Origin: Gonium pectorale
Lineage: Eukaryota; Chlorophyta; Chlorophyceae; Chlamydomonadales; Volvocaceae
Assembly: GCA_001584585.1 (NCBI GenBank)
Contig: LSYV01000046.1
Coordinates: 613,957-660,867 of the forward strand
Reading direction: 5' to 3'
DNA length: 46,911 nt
The notes under the pieces were generated by a model. It saw only the letters and a program-made list of their open reading frames with translations. It did not search any database and was not told the DNA's origin. This document shows, one piece after another, positions 1 to 10,500 of this stretch. Each line of letters begins with the position of its first letter. Position 1 is the stretch's first letter. Position numbers and translations under genes: made by a program.

Positions 1-1882
1 CGAGACGACGGCCTCCCGTTCGGCAGCCGCGACGGCGGGGCCGCGGCGCCGCGGCGGCAGCGGCGCGGGAGCGGCGGTCCGCTCCCGCGCCCTGGCGGCG
101 ATCCGCGAGGCGGACGGCAACCTGGAGCGGCGGCTCTCTTTCAAGGCCTGTCGGCTGCTGGCCTTCAGCGTCGTCCGGTGGGTGGCTTGGGGGCCAATGA
201 CGGTGACGATCCCGCCGCAACGTGGAGTCCGATGCGGTGCCCCCCACACTGACACGCCCCCTGCCCTGTCCCCCTGCTCCGCCATCACAGTTGTGCATGC
301 CCGACGGTGTGCTGACAGCGCACCATCATCAAACTTGCGGTCCACATCGCACCCGCCCCCTTCGTCGCCAACTATGCGCCCCGGCACACAGCTTCCCGGG
401 GGTCGCAGTGAACCCGGAACAACATGTGCGGGGGTTGACGCTGCCCCGCCCCTCCCCCCCTTCCCTGCCCCCCTCCCCCCTGCAGCGGCCTGCCGCACAC
501 GGCCGCCATGATCTGGCGGCTGCTGGGCCCCGCGGGGCTGGGCATGCCGCCCGCCTCCGTGTGTGACCATGCGCTGTACGACGGCGAGGGGCTGCTGGCA
601 TGTGCCGTACGTTCGCGCTGTACGGCGACGCTCGCGTCGCTGCTGCCGCTGGTTGCGCCCAGCTGGCCGGCGCGCGAGCTCTCGCGACTGGGTGGGTGCG
701 ACTGCGTCCGCCCGCCCGCCATGCCACACAGCACAGCACAGCACAACGCACACCAACAGCAGCACGCCACAACGCACGCAGCACAGCACACCACAACGGC
801 GGCGGCGCAACAGACCGTACTCGGCTTTCGCCTGGCTCGTTCAGGCGGGAGTCTGCTCGCTGCCGATGCCGTGTTTCCTCCCGCCTCGCGGATCGCCCAT
901 ACGTGTCTCCAGCCCGCCAGCCCGCAGGCAGGAGGCGCGATCTGGGTCGGTCGGGGAAATTTGATCCCGTTCGACGGCCGTGTGCCCCGTGTGCTGCCCC
1001 CTACCCAACGCCGCAGGCCCCTCCGGTGTTTCGCCGCTGCACCTGGCCGCGTCGCTGCCCGGGTGCGCTGCCGTCGCCGGCGCCCTCCTGGTCAGCCTGC
1101 CCGACGCGCCGGTCCTGTGGTTTACGCACCGCAGCGCAGCCGGCGCCACTGCCGCCGAGCTGGCGGCCGCGGCGGCGGCTGGCGGCGGCGCCGCCGGCGC
1201 GACGCTCAACGCCCTGGCCTCACGGCTGCTGAAGGCCGCCATGGCGGGGCCGACGGCGGCGACGCACGGTTGGGCACCGCCGCCAAACGCCGCAGCTGCC
1301 TCGGCGATAGCGGTGCGTGCCGCCGCTGACGATGCCGGCGCTGACGTCGCCGGGGATCTGGCTGCGGCGGCCGGTGCGGCGCCGCCGATGCCGACGGCAC
1401 GGGCCGTGCCGACGACGATGTTCGTCGCCGTGACGCCGGCGGCGTCCTGGGACAGCGGCAGCGGCAGTGTCGTCAGCACTACGCGGAGGCACTTGAGCTC
1501 CAAGATGAACTCCGAAGAGCAGGAGCTTGAGGCCGGGCCTGACAGCGCGGGCGGGGCGGCCGGTCCGGCGCCGGTGCCCGCCCCGCCAGCGTCGCTCCGA
1601 GCAGCTGGCAACACACCGCCACCGGCAGTGCCGTCGGCGGCGGCCCTGCCGCCAAGCGGGCCTGCGCCAGCTGCGAGCGGGCCGTCTTTGGCGGCGCCAG
1701 CGCCGCCGCCAGCGGCTGCCTCAGCGGCGGCGGCGGCGGCGGCTGGCCCCTCCTCCCAGGCCGCTCAACGGGCTGCCCCCTCCAAGGGCGGTCTGTCCTC
1801 TTGGCTGAAGAAGCTTGTGAGGGGCGGCAAGTCCAAGGACGCGGAGGAGCGTAAGGGGGCGCCTCCCCGGGGGCAGCTCTGA
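1..1882 (+). CDS. C-terminal ankyrin region of a probable SBP-domain (SPL1-type) transcription factor, 5' partial
   Basis: Three exons with matching phases: <2-177, 486-691 and 1017-1882 (stop TGA at 1880). The spliced protein reads through LERRLSFKACRLLAFSVVR, then a Trp/Leu-rich helix (MIWRLLGPAG), then an ankyrin-like pair: GEGLLACAVRSRCTATLASL and, across the second splice, GPSGVSPLHLAASLPG. Plant SPL1/SPL12 proteins end with the same order (LLHRAVRRNC... then GPGGLTPLHIAAC...), which is why I prefer an SBP factor; the zinc-binding SBP domain itself would lie upstream of the window. After the ankyrin part comes about 200 residues of Ala/Pro/Gly low complexity, ending in a basic amphipathic tail (GGLSSWLKKLVRGGKSKD). 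It lacks the Cys-rich tail I recall for the copper regulator CRR1, so a different SBP paralogue is more likely. Any other ankyrin protein remains possible. The exon structure is surer than the family name. Confidence 0.62.
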
Positions 1883-2128
1883 GGGTAAGAGCGCTCCGGT
1901 TGGGGAGGGCCCCGGAGTCGTCCATCTGCAATAGTCCCGGCATTGCCGGTTTCATTCGGAGGCTCTGCAAGGGAAGGCTAGCGTATGCCGTGATGGGATG
2001 GGGTTTAGAGGGGCACCCTACGCCCGATGGTAGGATGTGAGGCAGGTGCGAAGGACTTAGATATTCGGCGGCGTAGCTGCCGTGGGTGTCCTGCACAGAC
2101 AAGAGAGAGGAGCTGCGTGGCTCCGTGG

Positions 2129-2133
2129 TGTAA
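2129..2133 (+). terminator. Candidate TGTAA polyadenylation signal of the ankyrin/SBP gene
   Basis: TGTAA is the usual volvocine poly(A) word. This is the first plus-strand copy I see after the stop codon at 1882, about 250 nt downstream. Position is the only support. Confidence 0.4.
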
Positions 2134-5100
2134 AGCATGTCTTTCGAGGATGTGTGGGTGTCTGAAGGGCAATTGATTGGGTAATATTGGTTGGTTGGGC
2201 GGTTGGAGGCCGGGGGTGAAGAGTGTGAAGCGGGTTTGGGGGGTGGAGGTAGGGAGGGCGCGATGTCTTTGTGCATGCGTGGGGGGCTCGCTCGAGCACC
2301 GTCGGGGGTTGCAGTCGAGGCAGGCCAGTATTTGCCGCCGGGGAGGAGGTGCCGCGGGGGCGCGCCAACGCGCCGGGCACAGCGCATCGCACACCATGAT
2401 CTATCTTCCACGGGAGTCTGTTTGTGGGGTGGGGAAAAGGCCGCTGCCGAACAGGGTGCGGCGCTGCAGGTGTTTCCGCCGGTGCAGGGGTTGCGCCGTA
2501 CTGCACCGTGCGTCGTGACGTACTGGCTTACAGTGCGAGACATAGCCGTGAAGGCGACCTATTTAAGGGTTGGGAATGGCCATCAGGTCCGGCCGGCCGG
2601 CCTCCAGGAGGTGAGACAATCCTGCACACATACCGTGCGCCGCGCTCTTGAAGAGAGGAAGGGGCGCGCGACTGTTTGTGCCGTACACGGGCTCCCTTGC
2701 ATGCCGTACATGGGATGAGTGGAGGAAAAGTGGCGCGCCGGCGTGCTGTTGAGCCGGGAGGGTCCGGCATGGCCATCTGGTTGTGGCGGTTTGCTTTCTT
2801 GCTTGGGGATGATGGCCTTCATTTTTACATGGGAAGTCGGCGGCCAGGCCCTGTGTTGCTTGCTGTCTCCACCGTTACTTACACTACTCGTTCTCGGTTG
2901 CATGGGGGATCCGGAAGACGGCATGCATCTTTGAGACGAGGACGACGACGACTGCGTCTGTGCCGTCTCCGTAGACCCAGCCAGTCGTGCAACACGTGCG
3001 GCAGCTGTGCGCTTGTGCCGCCAGCGCCGCCCGTGAGAGAGATGCGCATGTCGCAAGTACGGCACTGTACGGCGTGCGTGTTGTTGTGGTGGTGCAATCA
3101 CGAGTGTTGACGTCTGTGCCTCACGCTGCGCGAAACCGTTGTTGCGGTTCCAAACCCCTCTCCTAAAGCAGCCTTGGTCACCGCCTGGCAATGACCGCCT
3201 TGGTCTGTCGCCCTTGCTCATGCCCTGGACTCGGCCGCGGCGCCCAGACTGCGTTAACTACGCTACCACCTTCGCTCGTGTTGTGGTGTGGCTGTTTGTG
3301 CCCGTCTGCGTCCGGGTGATTCCCTTGTCCTTTGCAGCTCGGTGTTTTTTTTGCCTGAAATGAGGAAGGTGTGACGTCCCGGCCCTCTAGCTGGGTGACG
3401 GCTGCAAACGTTGTCTTTGTTGTCTTTGAGCCTCGGGCGAAGCGAGGAGGTGCCAGTGCCAATGGTAGTCTTGTTGAGCGGGGGGGAATCAGGCTCATTT
3501 ACCGCCATTGATGTACGGCATGTCGATGATGCCGCACATATTGCGGCATCGCGTGTTTCATGCGTGTGTTGTACGGCAACGGTACAATTGCATGGTCGGC
3601 ATGCGTCCGATGTGCGTGCCGTAGGTGCGCCGTATGAGGCACCGGACGACCGATCTGCTGCCGTACATGGCTCCGTCCCGTACGTGGCGTGTGGCCGCCC
3701 GCAGCGCGTGACGACCCAAGTATGTGTCTCATGTCCGTACGAATTCTTGAGTGAGGTCAAAGGCTTGTCATGTCGTACACTCGATCCTCTATCTTGTCAC
3801 GAACGCTAACTCTCATGTTATCCACGCGCACGCTCGGCTCTCGGCGCGTCCGCTGGCTTTTCTGCCGTACGCGCCACGCTCCTCTCTTGCGCTTGGGGGG
3901 CGTGGGGCCCTCCGTGGGGCCCTAAGCATGACTCCCGCCGCTGGAAGGGCGGTGCCCAGTCGTTCGAGAGGCCTCTCTGCGTTTGACCCCAATCCCGAGT
4001 TTGAATCGTAATTATGTGTCGTTATGTGGGTCCCGGTACGGTGCTGCCGCGATGTGGGCACGGAGTGGAGCGGCGGCTGCGCCTTGTTGGGCCCACCCTA
4101 CGCAGCTGACCGAACACGGAGGCGGCACCCGACCGCGGGCCCTTGTTGGGCGGCGGCCCTCGATGTAAAGCAATCTGCTGTGATGCGGTGCACACACTAC
4201 ATGCCTGAGCGCGCTGTCACGCACATAGAACACAGTGGATGTTCTGGATGCCCCAAGTATGGGAGAGGCGGTATCGTGCGTGTGCGTGTGGGGGTGGGGG
4301 GCGCCTGGCCGCGTTTGGCTGGCTGGCGGTTTCTCGTCGACCTGCCACTCGTGGGACCGAGCCTTCGCTTCCTTGTTCTTGAGCTGTAGGGCTTGTTACG
4401 GGCAGACGTAGCCGACGCGCGTAACACGGCCATACTGTAGACTGTATTTGAGGTAAGGGGCTGGAGGCTGAGCAGGCTGTGCTCGTGAAGGTAGGCCGGA
4501 GGCTGACGCGGGAGCCGAGTTGGTCTTGGCTAGGCAGGCCGGGTCCCTCGCGCTGTATGAGGACGGACCGGAGGGTACTATTTGTCGTAGTATGGTTGGC
4601 GGTTGGTTGCCGCTTAGCTGTGATTCGGGTCCGGGGAAGCTGCTTGTGGCGCATGGCCCGCATTTCGCAGGCCCCGACACTGACGCCGCTTAATCCCGCT
4701 TGCCTGTTGCCTTGGCGGGATCCTTGTTGTGCGCCCGGTGGACCCTGGCCATGCGCCCAGCGGCTCTCATGCACGGTGCTGCGACCGGCCGAGGATGTCG
4801 TTCATCATGTTGCAACGCATGTGTAAGAGGCTCGTGCCAGCGCGCGGAAAGCGGGTCAGGAGCAGCGTACGGTGCTGGGTGTTCCTGCACTATCGGGGGT
4901 CCCTGGCCAAGGAATGCCACCGGCCCGCCTGCAGCTGGATGCCTTCAAACGGCCTTACAAGATTGCAGTATCCCCCCCCCCCCCACACACACAAGATTAG
5001 ACTAAGCGCACTCCATCACGGCATGGCATAGGGTCACCCCAGAGAGAACTCTGGGTCGCATCGGGGGCTACGGTGGTGGTCGCCGCCGAACTAACATGCA

Positions 5101-5571
5101 GGGACATCGCCCCTTCGACTGCCTCGGGAGCTGGGTCCTACGCCGACGCCATCACTTTCGCGCTTACGCTCGTCGTATGCGTTTTCCTTTTCAACACACA
5201 CTTGAAGGGGGCTGGGGCGGGGTTATGTTAACAGGGACCCCACGCTCATTGAGGTGGGGACCTGGGGAAAGAAAACACGGTGCTGTCGTGCTCCGGCGCA
5301 GCGGCGTGAACCTGCCGCCCACTACGCCGCAATACGAGCACTGCGATAGGAGATAGACAATGATCGCCTTAACCGATCGAGGGCCATGCCCTCGGAGTCG
5401 TACTGCGTGCAGTCAAGTAATTGTGGCAACAAGGAAGCTGCAGTAGCGCGCTGCCCACGGTCAGCACGGTGTGGATTCTGTGATCCTGTGAGTGTACAGT
5501 ATACAGTGGCACACCGGGAGGGCCCGTCTGCTCGTATACCTCGCTCGCCATGCCCTGTACAGCCTGTACTC

Positions 5572-5640
5572 GGGCGCCCTGCTGGAAACATCACACCCTC
5601 GGGTGTGTATGTCCGTAGAGGCTGCCTTCCCCGTTTCTGG
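5572..5640 (+). repeat. Dispersed repeat family 3, copy 1 (hairpin element)
   Basis: Shares GCCCTGCTGGAAACATCACA (with small changes) and TCGGGTGTGTATG with the copy at 37062. It contains the perfect hairpin CACACC-CTCG-GGTGTG at 5592-5607. Confidence 0.75.
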
Positions 5641-6286
5641 TTCTCTTTCTTACAGTATTGCAGGTGAAGGGAACTGGAATGTCATGGAAAGCCACCAGGA
5701 GGGCGCTCCGGTTCCCATGTGGATGACGCAGTGCTGGCGGTTGGCAGGAGTACGTCCCCAGGACCTGTACGAATGTTGAGGATCCGTCTGGTTTGTGTGC
5801 TGCACGGCTATACAAACGTGCATCAATATGGCCTTCAGTTAGTGCTTGGCGTCTGACAGCGGCCGTGCTGGCTGCCATGCGGGTTTATCTCTTTTCCATG
5901 CATGGCCGATATGCCCCGGCTCCTAAGGCTGCAATGCGCATCGAGTGCCAGCCGAGTCGACGAGAGCACTGTGGCTATCACATGCCGCCAGGCCGAACGA
6001 ATGCAGAAGACGCGCGATGTTGGTTTTCAGCGTGGTATATTGGTACTCTATGTTACCAGCGCTGTGTTCCTGGGCCACACACTTTCCTATAAAAACGTTA
6101 GGGCGCTTGGATTACTCCCAGGCAAAACGGCACATCAGAGTCCAAAGCATCCGTTACATCACATGCACCATGGTGCCCCGCCCGCTCAGCACGGGCCCGA
6201 CTGCGTGGAGTCGGGCAGGCTCCGCGCCCATCCATCACTTAGCTTAGCTCTCAGTCTAGCAAAAGAAGAAGAATCAATCACAGCTT

Positions 6287-6291
6287 TTACA
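6287..6291 (-). terminator. Candidate TGTAA polyadenylation signal of CURT1
   Basis: On the minus strand TGTAA (plus TTACA) lies about 205 nt after the CURT1 stop codon, inside an A/T-rich patch with a nearby AATAAA-like stretch on the plus strand. This matches a typical volvocine 3' UTR length. Confidence 0.5.
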
Positions 6292-6496
6292 AATAAAATT
6301 ATGCAGCAGCCCGGTCTCACAAACAGGGGTTCCGAAATTTCATCCCCCGCTCAAAGTGCCGTGGGGTGCGCTACCTCTCCGCTGGCCGCTCCTCTTGCGC
6401 AATTTGCCGCTGCCGAGTGAAGTCCGTGCGGGGGTGGAATGGTACACAATACACATGGAAGACTGTACACGCGTGCGCACCACGCTGGAAGTGCAT

Positions 6497-7304
6497 TTAC
6501 TCCGAGCCGGTAATCTTCTTGCTCAGCTCGCCAATGTCCTTCAGCAGCTCCTCGCGGCTCGACTGCAAAAGCAGGGGTGAAGCGGGGGGGGAGGGATCGA
6601 GAGGGGTTGTGTTTCGATTCTTGAACCCGAGATCATCATTCGATGGTCCGACCCCGCCAAACGCAGTTCCGGCGTCGCGCTGCATCTTTGAAAGCTCACC
6701 TTGAACAGCAGGTAGCGGTAGGTGAACCAGGCCGAGTAGCCCAGGCCGACCAGCTCCATCAGCTTCGGCAGCTGCGACAGGCCAAGGCCGGGGTTCAGGA
6801 CGGAGCTCCTAGCACAGCTGCAAACGCGCTATGCCACTTACCAGAGGAACGGCGTTAATGGCGTTGACGACGGTGCTCGACACCCAAAGGGCGACGACCG
6901 CGCCAGCAGCGTAGGCCGCAACGGCGCCCTTGTTGTCAACAGCGTCCCACTGCGAAGGCAAGGTAAGCTCACTGAGAAGTCACAGCCAGGTACAATGGCA
7001 GAGACGACCGTTCCGCGCGACACCATCAGCGACATCGACCGCACCTTCTCCTGCAGGTCCTTCAGAACCTTCTCCGAGTCGAACGAGGTCGTCTCAGTCG
7101 AGGTGGTGTTCTCAGCGCGCACAACCAGCCTCTGCGCGCACCGCAACTAGTGTTCCCGCGCGTTGTCCACCGTTCAATCATAGGGTAAGGCGAGCGCACC
7201 TGGCAGCGGCCGACGGTCGGGCGCACGGCGCGAGGGGCCGAGGCAGCGCTGCGACGGCCGGTGGCCTTGCAGGCAGACAGCGAGGGCTTGGCCGAGAGCA
7301 TCAT
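6497..7304 (-). CDS. CURT1: CURT1-family thylakoid curvature protein, chloroplast precursor
   Basis: Five exons on the minus strand: 7304-7200, 7131-7045, 6949-6842, 6771-6700 and 6562-6497, all joined in phase 0, giving 145 aa. Residues 1 to about 40 form a chloroplast transit peptide (MMLSAKPSLSACKATGRR...). A short helix follows (SEKVLKDLQEK), then the CURT1 core: WDAVDNKGAV, a first membrane helix (AAYAAGAVVALWVSSTVV), a connecting NAINAVPLLPKL, a second membrane helix (ELVGLGYSAWFTYRYLLF), and a C-terminal amphipathic helix SSREELLKDIGELSKKI ending GSE. This order and these motifs are diagnostic of CURT1 proteins, which oligomerise in thylakoid membranes and bend them at grana margins. 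The start is the first of two adjacent ATGs. The gene is divergent from TL29, with only 273 bp between start codons. Exon joins were inferred from consensus GT/AG sites and family sequence. Confidence 0.94.
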
Positions 7305-7577
7305 GGTTGAAAACCCGAGAGCTGACTTGAGGAGCGGGAGGGTATTGTGTGTCGTCAGATATCTACAAGTGAGCTAGGCCAGCTTAAATACCCCCGGTAT
7401 CGCGCCGTTTGAACTCCACCGTCCAGCGCTCACGGCATAAAAATCTTCCGTACGGGCTTGCGCGTGGCCCGTCAAGCCCTCGCATGCGCTTTGATGTGTG
7501 TGTTGCTGTCCCCGGCTTACTTGGAACAACGTTTGTCAGTCGGGAGCCCCACCGACCCACCCACCCACGCATCCACC
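7305..7577. promoter_or_regulatory. Compact divergent promoter shared by CURT1 and TL29
   Basis: Only 273 bp separate the two divergent start codons, so both 5' UTRs and both core promoters must fit here. Reading toward CURT1, a TATA-like TATTTAAG lies at 7390-7383, about 80 bp before its ATG. Reading toward TL29, CATAAAAAT lies at 7434-7442, about 135 bp before its ATG. The two TATA-like boxes are about 45 bp apart and point outward. Box assignment is inference from sequence and spacing. Confidence 0.55.
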
Positions 7578-10500
7578 ATGCGCCAGGCAGCGTTCACCTC
7601 GTCGGGTGCCCGGCGTGCAGCGGCTCCGCCGAATGCCCGTGCTGGTCGCGCTCGGTCGTCGGTGATCACTTGCAGCCTGGCGCGCGACGATGCCCTGGGC
7701 AGGCGCCAGCTATTGAGCGCAGGTGCGCGGGGGCCGGTGGCTCGATGCATGTTTAGCATCATTGGCAAAATGCACGGCCTGGGGCTGATCGGAGCCAGCG
7801 CGGGCGAGTGTCGCAAGTCGTGTGGGTGTATTCCGTCCAATCAGCCCTGGCGCGAGCTTCTATCGCCCTCGCTCGCCTCCCGCCGTTTGATCGCCCACGC
7901 TTCTAGCCCAATCTGGGTCTCGCGAGCGCATTTGTGCCAGTAGTTGGGTGGTTCACGTCCAGCCTGAATAGACACCTCCCCGCACATGCACGTCCGGACC
8001 CGGCCCTCCCCCAACCACCGGAACTCCCCTCTCCAGCCCCTTGAACGGGGATGTATCAGGCTGGGCGTGCGCCAACCGCACCGGGGGTTTCCTCGCCCAC
8101 AGCACGGTGCCGCGCGCGCCGTCGCTCTCAGCTCACCGCCTGCCACTTCGAATGCCCCGCTCGGCAGCACCTCTGGGGGACAAGGACCCCTCCTCGTCAC
8201 CGCATGGCGCAGCATTGCAGCCAATGCCATTGCCACCCGGCCAAAGCTCCTGCGCACGTCCTTCCCCGCCCCAAATCCGTCCCCAATCCGCTGTTTCCCT
8301 TCGACCATCGTCGCCCGCCGGGCAGTAACGGGCCAACAACATGCACCGCATGCCCCTCTAATTAGGACGCTTGCCACGCTGCCAACCTGTTGACACCAGC
8401 CCCCCTGCCCCGCACCCCCTCTTACTGCCGCAGCGGGAGCTGCTGTGCTGGCTGCCGGCGCTGGCTCGCTGGTGGCCCCCGCCGGCCCCGCCCTGGCCGG
8501 CCCGCTGCCGCAGGCCTCGGTGCCCGTCGACCAGCTGGGCCTGTTCCAGAAGCAGGCGCAGCTCAAGGAGTTCCGCACCCGCGCGGAGGCGGCGCTCAAG
8601 GTCAGAGGTCAAGGGGGAGGGCGCGAAGCTGGGAGGGGTTTAAGAAGGCCTCTCGACGCTTTCGCCTCACTAGCGAAGCTCGCGGGGCAGGGAGGCGGCG
8701 GTCAAGGTCCGCGGCCCGGGGGTGGGGGGCGGCGCGAGCGGGTACGTGGGCGGTTCACGTGAACGGCGTGCTGGAATCAACGTCTGGCGATCAGGAGGAA
8801 GCAAGCGAGGGATCTGGCTGGCAGCCCAGCGGGTGGGTGGGTGGGGGTTTGCAGCGGGAGGAGCGGGAAGTGCCACTCGTTTTGGGGGCCAACAGGCGCG
8901 GCGGGGTCTGTGGGGTCCGCTGTCTGCTCACGCATCGCTGGCTTTGGCTGGTGGGTTCGGGACGCATTGTCTAGCCGGAGGGGTTCATTGCGGGCGCGAG
9001 GGTGCGCCAACGGGTGCTGGTCATGCCGTCCGCAACGGCCTCTGCAAAGTTTGGGCCTTCGGCGGTGGGTGCAAAGTAGGGGGTTTCAGCGGCTCGTTCG
9101 GTTTGCTATATGGGGCTTGGTCTGGGCTGCAAGCTGCAGGAGGCGGCCGCTGGCGCCGTGCCAAGTGCCCGGGTGCTCGAGGGTGGCGGGGTGCCATGCG
9201 GTGGTTGTTGGAGGGGGGCAGGGGGAGGGGGCAGCGGGCAGGCGGATTAACCGTGCGGTGCCCGGGGAGGCGATGTGCGGGTGGGCGGGTGGCGGCGGCT
9301 TGAAGCTGGATACATCGTCAATGGCAACGGTATCACCTAGCACCCGTACATGCACGAGCGCCCCCATGCGCCCCTGCACCGGCGCTCCTGCGTCCCACAT
9401 TACCCTCCCGAAAATGGAATGGCTCTGGTCTCCGGCTGCCGCGTCTCTCGGAATGGATTGGAGTTACGAAGTGGCACATGTGGGGCTCTCGTACACGCCC
9501 GCCCGCCCGCACCCTCCCCCCCCCCCCGGGATCCTGACAGCACATGTCGCGAGACGTGTTTTGAGGCCCACAAAGCCACACTCTGGCACCCGCCGAAAAC
9601 CCGCCGACCCTGCCTCCCCAAACCTCTCGTGCCGAGCACTTTTCGCGGCCTCCCTTGCCAACCATCGCGCTTGCGGCCGCCGGATGTGCCGTGCATGCCG
9701 TACTTGCCTCTGCCGTACCCTTGCTGAGCAGCTCTTGTGTGTGCGCACATGACGTGTGCAGGAGGTGATTGGCGCCGCCGACGCGCCGACCTGCATGCGT
9801 CTGCTCATCAACGACGCGCTGCCGTACGACGCCGCGACCAAGACCGGCGGCGTGGACGGCTCCATCGTGCTGCCGTGAGTTCGTCCATGCGCGTGCGTGT
9901 ATGTACACATGTGGTCTTGCCGTACACTGCACATGTGTCGTGCGTCGTGCGCGGCGTCAACCGTCGGCACTCGTCGGCCGGGGCGGTAGGCAGACGCTGG
10001 GACGCACGCTCTTAACCGGTGTGACACGAGGCAGCGCGGTGTGTGTGCTCTGAGCCCCTTCCTTCGCTTGTCCACTTCGCCTCGTGCTCGCCCAGTGAGG
10101 AGCTCGCCCGCCCCGAGAACGCGGGCCTCGCCCCCCTGGTGGAGAAGCTGGCGCAGGTAAGGGCACTGGGAGCCGGGGACGCTGTTTGGGAGAGGGTTTG
10201 CGAGGCGGGGCATCAGGGAGCGCGGCGGCTGGGCGGTAAGCAGGCGGCGCACAGTGGCTGGTTGGCGTGGGAATCAGAGCCGGGGTGGGAGTGGGGTGGG
10301 GGGCCACGCGGAGCGAGGGAGGGGCGCGGCCAGGGAGGTTGGGTGCGGGCGCTGGGGTGGGTGGGAGGGGCCAGGGCTGGTTGGAACTGGCGGGAGTCGG
10401 GCAACGTGCTCTGTGGCCCCATGGCCGTCGTTGTCTCCGCTCCGCTACGCTGGCTGGGTATCCTGGGGATTGTCCCGCACGGCGGGGCAGTGTAGGCCGC

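Larger units (their letters stand above)
1883..6496. other. Noncoding interval between convergent genes (3' flanks)
   Basis: The ankyrin/SBP gene ends at 1882 and CURT1 ends from the other side at 6497. I find no exon set with family resemblance here on either strand; open frames are short and lose the G/C third-position bias of the neighbours. The stretch is dense in the word GTACGG/CCGTAC, and contains a 9-bp perfect hairpin (3528-3550), a C-run (about 4973-4984) and one copy of a dispersed repeat (5572-5640). TGTAA words on the plus strand lie at 2129-2133, 4164-4168 and 4822-4826. The first would give a 3' UTR of about 250 nt for the upstream gene. Confidence 0.6.

Noticed and set aside
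8601..9761. Overlapping frames up to about 300 codons in TL29 intron 2
   Set aside because: Exons on both sides join in phase and match the family; the interval is intron with GC-rich chance frames.
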